DNA of 64,000 nucleotides from a gamma proteobacterium HIMB55. GTDB lineage: Bacteria; Pseudomonadota; Gammaproteobacteria; Pseudomonadales; Halieaceae. Of the stretch, positions 9,701 through 17,602 are shown piece by piece. The notes beneath the pieces were generated by a model. That model did not search any database. It was given only the letters and a program-made list of their open reading frames with translations, and had not been told where the DNA came from. Position 1 is the first letter of the stretch. The number at the start of each line of letters is the position of its first letter. The DNA lies in NCBI GenBank assembly GCA_000227505.4, contig AGIF02000001.1:392035-456034 (forward strand), written 5' to 3'. A program made the translations under genes and the position numbers.

Positions 9701-10689
9701 AGTCGTTCTATGCGCACACCTTGTTGCAGGATCACCATTTCCACTACGGCTACTTTATTCGCGCGGCGGCCGAAGTCTGTCGTGTCGACAAAGCCTTCTG
9801 CAGCGCTGAGCAATATGGTCCCATGTTCGAGATGTTGATTCGTGACTATGCGGCAGGGCGCGACGATGAGCTGTTCCCTTATCTCCGTAACTTCGACCCG
9901 GCTAATGGCTTCTCGTGGGCGTCAGGCGAGGTTAACTTCGCGCGCGGTAACAACAATGAGTCGACCTCAGAAGCCGCGAACGCCTACGGATCCATGGTGC
10001 TCTATGGTCTGGTTACCGGGAATGATGAGATTGCCGAGCGCGGTATGTATCTTCATGCCTCGACTTCAGCTAGCTACTGGGAGTACTGGAACGATATCGA
10101 TGGATGGCGCGGCGGTGACGCTGAGAAGCGCAACTTCCCTGCAGCGTATCCACGATTAACGACGTCGATCATTTGGGGTGAGGGTAGCGCCTTCTCTACC
10201 TGGTTCAGCCCTGCGTTTGCCCACATCTTGGGTATCCAAGGGCTACCGTCTAATCCGCTGATTATGCACGTCGGGCTTTACGCAGATTATCTGGATGACT
10301 ACGTGGCTTTAGGTCTAGAGGAATCATCGAATCGCAAGCCGTCTGGGTTGCCAGCCGGTCAGTGGACTGACCTCTGGTGGAACCTCTGGGCGATGACCGA
10401 TGCTGACGCGGCGATTGCGGATTACGAGGCGACGACCAGCTACGAGCCAGAGTACGGTGAAGCACCAGCGCACACCTATCATTGGATATACACCATGAAG
10501 GCGCTGGGAGAACTACAAACCGGTACCGGTGAGCTGACAGCAAACTACCCGGCGTCAATGGCGTTTAAAACAGGTAGCACGACTAATTACGTTGTCTACA
10601 ACTACGGTGATAACGCGCGAACGGTTACCTTCAGTGACGGCACGGTTGTTACGGCCGCGGCTAACGCCTTTACGATCGAGCAAAAGTAA
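6778..10689 (+). CDS. Secreted GH81 endo-1,3-beta-glucanase with duplicated calcium-repeat and binding modules
   Basis: The 1303-residue protein starts with a signal peptide (cleavage likely after FADRALA). Two blocks of thrombospondin type 3-like calcium repeats (DSDGDG, DTDGDG) alternate with two beta-sandwich domains that look like carbohydrate-binding modules. From about residue 515 a GH81 catalytic unit follows: THRWWGSL near 582, DHHFHYGYF at 985 and NNNESTSEAANAY at 1058-1070. By analogy with characterised GH81 enzymes, Asp985 and Glu1061/Glu1065 are the catalytic candidates. Such enzymes cut beta-1,3-glucans such as laminarin. ATG 6778 is preferred over an in-frame TTG at 6760 because a GGGG box precedes it. 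A strong terminator follows; the gene stands alone. Confidence 0.92.
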   Translation: MSRLPGLNQATAAFVITASLVMTLFADRALAKEPLSPALLSAIMVIMGGDLDSDGDGISDLDDQFPEDASESADSDGDGVGDNADAFPTDGGETLDTDGDQIGNNADADDDGDGIDDEYDPQPLVVTDVAPLLADFSEAFGGALVGDDGTFTFPTGSESWAGWANSNTAIYPFVFEYGGRIQFTASVPSGGSADVRFRFERLPHPEVDPSYNTEAVTISGDVATRYTIDVPSQGSNTFRSLILYLNTQDVAVAITDILVRPARAPEQTDTDGDGVADSEDAFPNDPNESLDTDGDGVGNNEDTDDDNDGVLDGDDYAPLDPDVTEEPADDVLKVYVDGTVGSEWDRGINAFDQALDWGDCSASADCPSIAWETVSDAERGDVLQVTHANNGNLAGLFFASTTGVDVSTYANGAIEFDIKVVSGDANITMKLDCTYPCTSGDQLLGEKGVNGWESVSVSMAQLRASNLDLSKVNTGLVVWATKFQDTVFQIDNVRFTGYDADAGSSTPPVTVPYKLTEMGLGSYSDTINPASYKCVEDYGAWLYNAGVIPFTNLGTCDNVANANPVKRLPQLGGDAAQMHTMTHRWWGSLSFIGEMRTGDANGAAYITPDPFIARISERGLRVMGIPTGLSAGPGGFGYTIPDPFSEVFDGAAIGNSAHSNMDAKLHDYSEGAVTAGWYDGNTLVMEATFVYGSPYIFFEVYSGQPQIKTWPDATSGQRGIWHEGGNSLGVWTAIAGGRNNFLVVGDAGTTFSDTESAVVTITAPNNSFTLAWSPDESASTRQSLEDYARNVVRDVTIDYAVDRADNSVTVSHRYLNASGEAVETMAGLMPLHWKRTSGLTYAATTRSARGIIKFAPATGFDYELPTVGVLPALPVIDGSLDNSTLQNLVSQFVGLGSDVWNTRTDTYWNGKEVGRVAEVLALADQLGMTSEAAALRDWLKAELADWMSAEKNGTLDDGNYFYYDEDWNTLLGMEESFYAHTLLQDHHFHYGYFIRAAAEVCRVDKAFCSAEQYGPMFEMLIRDYAAGRDDELFPYLRNFDPANGFSWASGEVNFARGNNNESTSEAANAYGSMVLYGLVTGNDEIAERGMYLHASTSASYWEYWNDIDGWRGGDAEKRNFPAAYPRLTTSIIWGEGSAFSTWFSPAFAHILGIQGLPSNPLIMHVGLYADYLDDYVALGLEESSNRKPSGLPAGQWTDLWWNLWAMTDADAAIADYEATTSYEPEYGEAPAHTYHWIYTMKALGELQTGTGELTANYPASMAFKTGSTTNYVVYNYGDNARTVTFSDGTVVTAAANAFTIEQK

Positions 10690-10714
10690 GGCTTCTCCCA
10701 CTCCGGTGATTTCT

Positions 10715-10754
10715 AAATAACCCGGCGGCATACTGCGGCCGGGTTATTTTTTTG
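10715..10754 (+). terminator. Intrinsic terminator of the GH81 gene
   Basis: An AATAACCCGGC arm and a GCCGGGTTATT arm enclose a short loop and run into seven or more T residues, 25 bases past the stop codon. Confidence 0.9.
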
Positions 10755-10869
10755 TGGGGCGCAAACCTTCAAAACGCTTGTCTATGAGGTTTCATTGGGT
10801 GACCCTTACGGACCTTAATTTTCAGGTATATCCCGATTATGGATTGCCGTAAATCTGGCGGAGAACTGC

Positions 10870-12486
10870 GTGAATAAATACGACGCCATCGTTATCGGGG
10901 CGGGTCACAACGGATTGACCAATGCGGCCTATCTCGCTAAGGCGGGGCTCAAAGTCGCCGTGCTGGAGCGCAACCCCCACATTGGCGGCGCGACCGTCAG
11001 CCGTGAGCTCTACGAGGGTTGGTATTACTCCAACTGCTCCTACGTTTCGAGCCTGCTGCGCCCGGAGATTACTCGGGATCTTGAATTGCCTCGTCACGGC
11101 CTACAGGTGGTGCCCTTTGGGGGTGGCGCGACGTTTATGCAAAACGGCGATCACTTCGGTAACTACAGCGACTATGCACGCAAGTACCGAGAGATTTCGC
11201 GGCATTCGCGGCGCGACGCTAATGCTTACGAGCGCTACAAGGCCGATACCAGTCGCCAGACACGTCTTATTCGGCCGTTCTTATTGAAGACGCCACCAGA
11301 CCCTACCTCGCTCAAGCTTCGAGACCTCAAGGACCTCGTGGACTTTGCGAAGCCCTTTATCAACATGGGTGAGGAGGGGCTGCTCGATACGATCAAGTTC
11401 TGGACGACCTCGGTGGGCGACTATCTCAACGAGTATTTCGAAAGCGATGTTATCAAGGCGCAGCACGCGGGCAGCGGCATCATCGGTACAGCTTTGGGTG
11501 TCTACTCACCCGGAACAGCCTACGTTTTGCTGCACCATTACATGGGTGATGTTGACGGCAATGTCGGTGCTTGGGGCTTTGCGCGCGGTGGTATGGGTGC
11601 CATCGCCAACGCACTGTCAAAGTCGCTTCAGTCCTTCGGCGGTGAGATTATTTGCGACGCGAACGTCGATCGCATCATCGTAAAAGGGGGCCGCGCAAAA
11701 GGCGTAGCCCTCAAAAACGGCGATGAATATCACGCGGACATTGTGGTCTCCAACCTCGACCCTAAGCGGACCTTGCTCGATATCACGGACGCGGGTGATC
11801 TACCCGAAGACGTTGTTCAGAAGGCGAAGAACTTTAAAATTCGTGGATCTTCGGGAAAGCTCAATATTGCTCTGGATGGACTGCCAGTTTTCAACGGTTT
11901 GGATCCCAAGAATCCCTTGATGGCCGGTGACCTTCACTTCAGTGATTCGCTCGAGCGCATGGAGCGTGCCTACGATGATTGGAAGGCAGGTACGTGGTCG
12001 AAAGATCCCTATCTCGACATGATGATCCCGTCGTTGACGGATCCGACCATGGCACCTCCCGGCAAACACATGATGTCAGTCTTTGTTCAGTACGCACCGC
12101 CCAAAGTTGAGGGCCGAGAGTGGACCGATGAAGACAAGGACGGATTTGAGAAATCGGTTATCGATCAGATTTCAAAATACAGCCCCAATTTCCGCGATCT
12201 GATTCTCCACTGCGAGACGCGCACACCGCGCGAGATCGAAGCGGAGGTAGGCCTGACTGAAGGTAATATTTTCCAGGGCGAACTGACCTTCGATCAGCTC
12301 CTGTTTAACCGCCCCTTCCCGGGTTATGCGCAATACCGAATGCCGATTAAGGGCATGTATATGTGTAGCTCAGGTACTCACCCAGGCGGCGGTGTTATGG
12401 CGGCCCCCGGTGCAAACGCGGCGCGCGAGATTCTTTACGATCTAAAACGACCCAATACCGTCCCAGGGAGCTACGCCGATGACTAA
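10870..12486 (+). CDS. FAD-dependent oxidoreductase, phytoene dehydrogenase/PYROXD2-like
   Basis: A 538-residue flavoprotein with an N-terminal dinucleotide-binding fold (YDAIVIGAGHNGLTNAAYLA, then Glu at the end of beta-2 in VLERNPHIGG) and the C-terminal FAD motif seen as SSGTHPGGGVMAAPGANAA. It belongs to the phytoene desaturase-like amine/carotenoid oxidoreductase group, but no carotenoid gene is near. It starts the four-gene operon with a paralogous flavoprotein, a GcvT-like protein and a Rieske oxygenase, which points to oxidation of an N-methyl compound rather than a carotenoid (inference). The GTG start has a GGAG box upstream. Its stop overlaps the next gene by eight bases. Confidence 0.88.
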   Translation: MNKYDAIVIGAGHNGLTNAAYLAKAGLKVAVLERNPHIGGATVSRELYEGWYYSNCSYVSSLLRPEITRDLELPRHGLQVVPFGGGATFMQNGDHFGNYSDYARKYREISRHSRRDANAYERYKADTSRQTRLIRPFLLKTPPDPTSLKLRDLKDLVDFAKPFINMGEEGLLDTIKFWTTSVGDYLNEYFESDVIKAQHAGSGIIGTALGVYSPGTAYVLLHHYMGDVDGNVGAWGFARGGMGAIANALSKSLQSFGGEIICDANVDRIIVKGGRAKGVALKNGDEYHADIVVSNLDPKRTLLDITDAGDLPEDVVQKAKNFKIRGSSGKLNIALDGLPVFNGLDPKNPLMAGDLHFSDSLERMERAYDDWKAGTWSKDPYLDMMIPSLTDPTMAPPGKHMMSVFVQYAPPKVEGREWTDEDKDGFEKSVIDQISKYSPNFRDLILHCETRTPREIEAEVGLTEGNIFQGELTFDQLLFNRPFPGYAQYRMPIKGMYMCSSGTHPGGGVMAAPGANAAREILYDLKRPNTVPGSYADD

Positions 12487-14065
12487 GTACGATGCCATCG
12501 TGATCGGCGCGGGTCACAACGGATTGATCACCTCGAATTACCTCGCCAAAGCGGGCAAAAAAGTCTTGGTAGTCGATGCGCGACACCAGCCTGGTGGCTG
12601 CGCAAGCACCAAGGATTTTGCTAACGGTTTTCAACTCTCTGATTGCGCGCAATGGGTGCACCAGTTCGACGAGAAAATCATAAAAGACCTCAGCCTCGAG
12701 CAGCACGGTTTTGTTCTGGGGGAGAGCAAGCGGACGGTTGCCCTGCAAGCCGGTGGTGACCACTTAACGATCGATGGCGACAGCCTCAGCGGTGCAGGCA
12801 TTAGTGCGTCCGATCAGAAGGCCTTCAAGGCGTTCAGCTCACAAATGCGGGCCTTCGCCAAGTTGATGCTCAAGCTCTATCGAACCCGCGCACCGAAAAT
12901 GGTTGAGGCGAACTGGGCTGATCGCATGACACTCCTGTCTCTAGGCTTGGGCCTTAAGATGATGGGTCGCAGGAACATGCAGGACATGATGCGGCTCGTC
13001 TTGATCAATATCTATGACGTGATGAACGAGCACTTCGATCACGACGGACTTAAGGCCGCGATAGCGCTCGATGCCATCACCGGCACCAACATGGGACCGC
13101 GCTCACCTAATACTGTTTTCACCTATATCCACCGCATGGTGGGAGAAGCGTTGGGTAATCGAGGCGTCAGTCAGGTGATGGGCGGCATGGGTCGGTTAGG
13201 CGATGCACTGCTGAGCTCTGCTCAGGCGCAGGGAGTTGAAGTGCGACTCGGCGAGACCGTCAGTCGCATTGTTAAAACCGATGATCGTGTTACCGGTATC
13301 GAATTGAGCTCAGGCGACGTCCTTGAAGCTTCAGCTGTCGTGTCGAGTGCTGACCCCAAGACGACCTACCGTGACTTGTTAGGGTACAGACATATTGAAG
13401 CCGGACAGGCGCGCCGCGTAGAGCAATATCGTACGCGCTCGGGTACGGGCAAATTACACCTTGCCTTGTCAGGACTCCCGTCGTTCTCTGGTGTGAGCGC
13501 CGAGGATCACAGCCAGCGTCTGATCATTGCACCGTCGATGGATGCGATGGAGACGGGACTGAACCCCATTAAGTACAAAGAGCTGACCTCGCAGCACGTG
13601 TTCGATATCAGCATTCCAAGCATCGAAGACCCTGCGATCGCGCCAGCCGGGCAGCACATGCTGACGGCTCTCGTGCACTATGTGCCTTATGAGCTTAAGA
13701 CGGGCTGGGACGGTAACGATAGCAACGGTGGTGCTGAAAGCGCTCGTGATCAGTTACTCGAGTCACTGCTTCAACAACTTGAGACCTACGCCCCGGGTAT
13801 TCGCGATCTCATCATTGCGAGCGAAGTTGTGGTGCCCGAGGACTTTGAGGTGTCACACGGCATGACTGGTGGTAATTGGCACCATGGTGAGCTGTCCATT
13901 GACCAAGCCTTGATGATGCGCCCTTTCCCGGGATCGACTCAGTACACCGGAAGTGTTGAAGGGCTTTACCTTTGTGGTGCTGGATCGCATCCGGGAGGAA
14001 GCCTCATGGGTCTTGCGGGGAAAAACGCCGCTGAAGAAATACTCAAGCAGGGGGTCTTGTCATGA
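12479..14065 (+). CDS. FAD-dependent oxidoreductase, paralogue of the preceding gene
   Basis: A 528-residue protein with the same domain order as its upstream neighbour: the N-terminal stretch KYDAIVIGAGHNGL is shared with it, and the C-terminal FAD segment reads GAGSHPGGSLMGLAGKNAAEE. The pair looks like an old tandem duplication and may form a heterodimer. Translation is coupled on both sides: it overlaps the previous gene by eight bases and the next by four (ATGA). No pathway-specific residue could be identified, so the substrate is unknown; a methylated amine is suggested by the GcvT-like and Rieske genes in the same operon. Confidence 0.87.
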   Translation: MTKYDAIVIGAGHNGLITSNYLAKAGKKVLVVDARHQPGGCASTKDFANGFQLSDCAQWVHQFDEKIIKDLSLEQHGFVLGESKRTVALQAGGDHLTIDGDSLSGAGISASDQKAFKAFSSQMRAFAKLMLKLYRTRAPKMVEANWADRMTLLSLGLGLKMMGRRNMQDMMRLVLINIYDVMNEHFDHDGLKAAIALDAITGTNMGPRSPNTVFTYIHRMVGEALGNRGVSQVMGGMGRLGDALLSSAQAQGVEVRLGETVSRIVKTDDRVTGIELSSGDVLEASAVVSSADPKTTYRDLLGYRHIEAGQARRVEQYRTRSGTGKLHLALSGLPSFSGVSAEDHSQRLIIAPSMDAMETGLNPIKYKELTSQHVFDISIPSIEDPAIAPAGQHMLTALVHYVPYELKTGWDGNDSNGGAESARDQLLESLLQQLETYAPGIRDLIIASEVVVPEDFEVSHGMTGGNWHHGELSIDQALMMRPFPGSTQYTGSVEGLYLCGAGSHPGGSLMGLAGKNAAEEILKQGVLS

Positions 14066-15246
14066 GCGCTGCAGAACGCAAGACAATGTTACTGACAACA
14101 CCGTTTCACTCACGAGTAGAGCAATACTGCGAGCTAAACGATTGGGGTGCTTGGCAGGGCTACACCACGCCGAACTCCTACTTCGATGTGGAGCTCGAGT
14201 ACTTCGCGATTCGCAGCACAGCCGGCGTACTCGACCTCTCCCCCATGAATAAGTACCGCATCTCGGGGCCTGATGCCGAAGCCTTCCTTAACCGATTGGT
14301 CACGCGTGATGTCAGCAAGATTGGTGTTGATCGAGTTGGATACACCGTCTGGTGTAATGATGCGGGCGAGCTAATGGACGATGGAACCATTTTCCACCTC
14401 GCTGAGAACGATTACCGGCTCTGTTCCTACATGAGGGCAGACGAATGGCTTGAGTGGAATGCGCTCGGTTTCGACGTCAGCATCACTAACGAGTCTGATG
14501 ACATCGCTGCTCTTGCTGTTCAAGGCCCTGTGTCGTGCACGATCTTGACCTTGATTGGCTGCGAGGGCTTGAACGAGCTCAAGCCGTTTGGCATCGCGCG
14601 GTTTGATTTCGAAGGCGTCGAGATGATGGTAAGCCGTACCGGCTTTACCGGTGATTTGGGTTACGAAGTTTGGATTGATCCGAGCAAAGCCGAAGCACTC
14701 TGGGATGCGCTCTTTGAGAAAGGCCGAGACTACTTAATTAAACCGATCGGCTCGCACGCGCTCCACATGGCGAGGATCGAGGCGGGCTTCTTGCAGGCCA
14801 AGGTTGACTTTGTACCGGCCGAAATTGCCGTCCGTCCGGGACGCACGCGAACACCGCTCGAGATGGGCTTGGACTGGCAGGTCGATTTTAATAAGCCGCT
14901 GTTCAACGGGCGCGCCGCGCTGCTCAAGCAAAAAGAAGAAGGACTGCGATATCGGTTTGTGTTGCTCGATGTTGAAGGTAATAAGCCCGCGGAGCATTCG
15001 TTCATTCTGAAGAACGGTAAGCAGGTGGGTATTGTGACCTCGGCCGCGTGGTGTCCGACCGCGAAGTCGAACCTGGCCTTTGCGCAGGTGGAGATGCCGC
15101 ACGGTGAGGTGGGTGATGAGTTTGTTGCTGAGATCTATTATCAGCGCGAGCTGCAGTGGACACGACTTATGGCGCCCTGCAAGGTAATTGACGGTCCGCT
15201 GTTAAACCCACAACGTAAACGCCAAATACCGGCACCTGCGCACTAG
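14062..15246 (+). CDS. GcvT-like aminomethyltransferase family protein
   Basis: A 394-residue member of the glycine cleavage T-protein/dimethylglycine oxidase C-terminal family, which binds tetrahydrofolate and accepts a one-carbon unit from a methylated amine. Recognisable elements are the N-terminal YFAIRSTAGVLDLSPMNKYRISG segment, the QGPVS motif, SRTGFTGDLGYEVW and the C-terminal barrel. It is not the glycine-cleavage GcvT itself, since no gcvH or gcvP is present. Its place between two flavoproteins and a Rieske oxygenase fits capture of formaldehyde-level carbon released by N-demethylation. The start overlaps the preceding stop as ATGA. Confidence 0.86.
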   Translation: MSAAERKTMLLTTPFHSRVEQYCELNDWGAWQGYTTPNSYFDVELEYFAIRSTAGVLDLSPMNKYRISGPDAEAFLNRLVTRDVSKIGVDRVGYTVWCNDAGELMDDGTIFHLAENDYRLCSYMRADEWLEWNALGFDVSITNESDDIAALAVQGPVSCTILTLIGCEGLNELKPFGIARFDFEGVEMMVSRTGFTGDLGYEVWIDPSKAEALWDALFEKGRDYLIKPIGSHALHMARIEAGFLQAKVDFVPAEIAVRPGRTRTPLEMGLDWQVDFNKPLFNGRAALLKQKEEGLRYRFVLLDVEGNKPAEHSFILKNGKQVGIVTSAAWCPTAKSNLAFAQVEMPHGEVGDEFVAEIYYQRELQWTRLMAPCKVIDGPLLNPQRKRQIPAPAH

Positions 15247-15250
15247 GCTT

Positions 15251-16513
15251 ATGCATCTCATTGCGACACAAGTTGATGACTCTCTCGAGCGAATGCGCGA
15301 GAAGCTCGCGGCCGAGCGCGAGCGTCCTCAACACGCCATGGATGCTTATTTTTATCGCTCGCACTTGGTCTACGAGCGAGAGCTCGACCATCTTGTGTTT
15401 AAAAGTTGGTTGTATGCGCTGCACAGCAGTGAAATCCCGGCAAAGGGCGATTATCAGCTGGTAGAGATTGGTGAAGACTCGATCATTGTCGTCCGCGGTG
15501 ATGACGGCGAGATTCGGGCGATGCACAACATTTGCCGTCACCGCGGCGCGCAGGTCTGCGAAGCTGCAGCAGGGAACAAGCGCACCTTTGTCTGCCCTTA
15601 TCACGGTTGGGTTTACAACCTCGACGGCAGTCTTAAAGCGGCGCGTGAAACCCACGTCATTTCAGACTTCGATACGGCTGCACACGGGCTAAAACCTGTC
15701 CGCTGTGTCGAGTACATGGGCCTCGTGTTTATCAATTGCGATCCTAATGCCGCTGACTTCCTTGGCCCGCTTGAAAATATCCGTGAGCCCTTGGGCGCTT
15801 ACGATTTGGCTAACGCCAAGGTCGCCCATCGTCAGACGTATAAGATCGATGCGAATTGGAAGCTCGTACTTGAGAACTATCTGGAGTGCTATCACTGCGC
15901 CACCTCGCATCGCGCTTACGCCAAGCTACATACCTTTAAAGATCTACACGAAAAAGTAGCGCCAATTGTCGAGGCCTTGCTTGAGCGTTCCGACGCGGTG
16001 ACGGGTGTGCCCGGCATGTCCAAGCAATACACCAAGATCTATCAGGAAGCTGAGGGGTTTGGTGCCTGCGTCCACACGATGCGTTACGGTCTCTTTGAGG
16101 GTAATGTCACCGGGAGCAAAGACGGCCAACCCGTGGCGCCGCTCATGGGTAACATCAAAGATTATGACGGTGGCGCCGGTGACTATCAGATGGGTCCGCT
16201 GACGTTCATGCTGAACTACCCGGATCACTGTGTTCTGTATCGATTCCTGCCACGATCACTCACCGAGACGGATGTTGAACTTGTCTGGTTCGTCCGTGGC
16301 GATGCGGAAGAGGGCAAAGACTACGAACGCGAAGATGTGGTCTGGCTCTGGGATCACACCACGCAGGAGGACGAGTACATCATCCTTCGCAATAACGCGG
16401 GTGTTAACTCACGATTCTTTGAGCCCGGTCCCTACCACCCAGAATTCGAAGCGACGCTTCAGAAGTTTGTTGGCTGGTATCTAAACAACCTCGAGAAGGT
16501 CAGTCACGCCTGA
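15251..16513 (+). CDS. Rieske non-haem iron oxygenase, alpha subunit (quaternary-amine type)
   Basis: A 420-residue protein with an N-terminal Rieske [2Fe-2S] site (CRHRGAQVC ... CPYHGW) and a C-terminal mononuclear iron domain whose first ligands lie in ENYLECYHCATSH. The residue linking the two centres is Glu rather than the Asp of classical aromatic-ring dioxygenases; Glu is found in the group that includes glycine betaine monooxygenase GbcA and carnitine monooxygenase CntA. This supports a trimethylammonium or other methylated-amine substrate, though aromatic acids are not excluded. No reductase component is encoded nearby, so electrons must come from a distant gene or from the neighbouring flavoproteins. 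It ends the operon. Confidence 0.88.
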   Translation: MHLIATQVDDSLERMREKLAAERERPQHAMDAYFYRSHLVYERELDHLVFKSWLYALHSSEIPAKGDYQLVEIGEDSIIVVRGDDGEIRAMHNICRHRGAQVCEAAAGNKRTFVCPYHGWVYNLDGSLKAARETHVISDFDTAAHGLKPVRCVEYMGLVFINCDPNAADFLGPLENIREPLGAYDLANAKVAHRQTYKIDANWKLVLENYLECYHCATSHRAYAKLHTFKDLHEKVAPIVEALLERSDAVTGVPGMSKQYTKIYQEAEGFGACVHTMRYGLFEGNVTGSKDGQPVAPLMGNIKDYDGGAGDYQMGPLTFMLNYPDHCVLYRFLPRSLTETDVELVWFVRGDAEEGKDYEREDVVWLWDHTTQEDEYIILRNNAGVNSRFFEPGPYHPEFEATLQKFVGWYLNNLEKVSHA

Positions 16514-16523
16514 TTTCTAGCTT

Positions 16524-16558
16524 AATCGGTGTCCCGATTGGACCTCTGATTCAGAGGT
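16524..16558. other. Two small hairpins between convergent genes
   Basis: AATCGG/CCGATT (16524-16539) and ACCTCTGA/TCAGAGGT (16542-16558) form two adjacent hairpins in the gap between the convergent Rieske and TauD-type genes. They may end transcription from either side, though T runs are poor. Confidence 0.4.
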
Positions 16559-16619
16559 AGGTACTCGGATAGACAGCCCGTAACTGAGGCCCAGCTCCAG
16601 TAAAAGAGCCAGATCTCAG

Positions 16620-17441
16620 TCAGGCAGCGCGACTGTCGGAGTTGACCGTTACACGATTCATGCACCGATAGTCAGGCAGATAATCGGCAAGTGCGTAGTG
16701 CTGAGTGACGCGGTTATCCCAGATAGCCACTGAATTGTCTCTCCAGCGGAATCGCACCTGGTGCTCGGGCTGATCGATGTGCGAGTAGAGGTAGTCGAGT
16801 AGACGATCGCTCTCAGCTTTGAGCATGCCCACCATGTGCTGAGTGAACGAGCGATTCACGTTGATGTATTTCTCGCCGGTCACTGGGTGGGTTCCGATCA
16901 CGGGATGTACCCAGGCACCGTTACTGTGAACGCCGTCGTTCATCGCCTGAATGTTGGACTCTCTACCGAGGTAATCGTTTCTGAAGCAGCCGATATCGTG
17001 AACCGCCTCAAGGGTTTCAAGCATGTCGCGCATGTGCGAGGGGAGGTTGTCATAGGCCAGTGCCATATTGGCCCACAGCGTGTCACCGCCGGTCGCAGGT
17101 ACTTTCTTCGCATACAGAATCGACATGAATGGGGGCGACTCCCGGAATGTTAGGTCTTTGTGCCAGTCATTGGTGTCGGGCGGACGTTTGGCATCGTTCT
17201 CGAGCACTGTAATAGCCGGAATTTCAGGGTGGTTCTGATAAACGGGGTGTGGGACATCAATTTCACCAAAATGCTTCGCCAGCTCGATATGCTGCGCTGG
17301 CGTCATTTGTTGATCTCTGAAAAAGACCACCTGGTGTGCCATGAGTGCGTCGTAGACGGCCTGTGCACCGTCGGCTGTGATGTTGCCTAGATCAATGTCG
17401 ATTTCAGCGCCCAAGGCTGGAGTGAGACGTTCAATCTTCAC
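16620..17441 (-). CDS. TauD/TfdA family 2-oxoglutarate- and Fe(II)-dependent dioxygenase
   Basis: A 273-residue protein of the taurine dioxygenase family. The iron ligands are visible as the HKD triad in NDWHKDLTF (His94, Asp96) and the distal His248 in QHYALADY, with Arg259 positioned to hold 2-oxoglutarate. The family oxidises small sulfonates, herbicides, quaternary amines and others, so the substrate cannot be read from sequence. GTG 17441 is chosen because GGGGA lies eight bases upstream and the protein then begins VKIERLTPALGAEI as family members do; an ATG 13 codons earlier (17480) is the alternative. It lies between the Rieske operon and transporter genes and may act in the same amine pathway. 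Confidence 0.88.
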   Translation of the reverse strand: MKIERLTPALGAEIDIDLGNITADGAQAVYDALMAHQVVFFRDQQMTPAQHIELAKHFGEIDVPHPVYQNHPEIPAITVLENDAKRPPDTNDWHKDLTFRESPPFMSILYAKKVPATGGDTLWANMALAYDNLPSHMRDMLETLEAVHDIGCFRNDYLGRESNIQAMNDGVHSNGAWVHPVIGTHPVTGEKYINVNRSFTQHMVGMLKAESDRLLDYLYSHIDQPEHQVRFRWRDNSVAIWDNRVTQHYALADYLPDYRCMNRVTVNSDSRAA

Positions 17442-17602
17442 GTTTATTTCCCCGCTGTATGACCGATGATCATTCGCCATCGGTCTATTGTTTTATGGGC
17501 GTTACGGTCTTGCCGCACGCCGGACGAGAATAGACCCGAGGACTAGGGTCGCGCAATCAAAATGCTAGGTTACCGGCTGGGAAATTGTTGGCAAAAAAGT
17601 TG

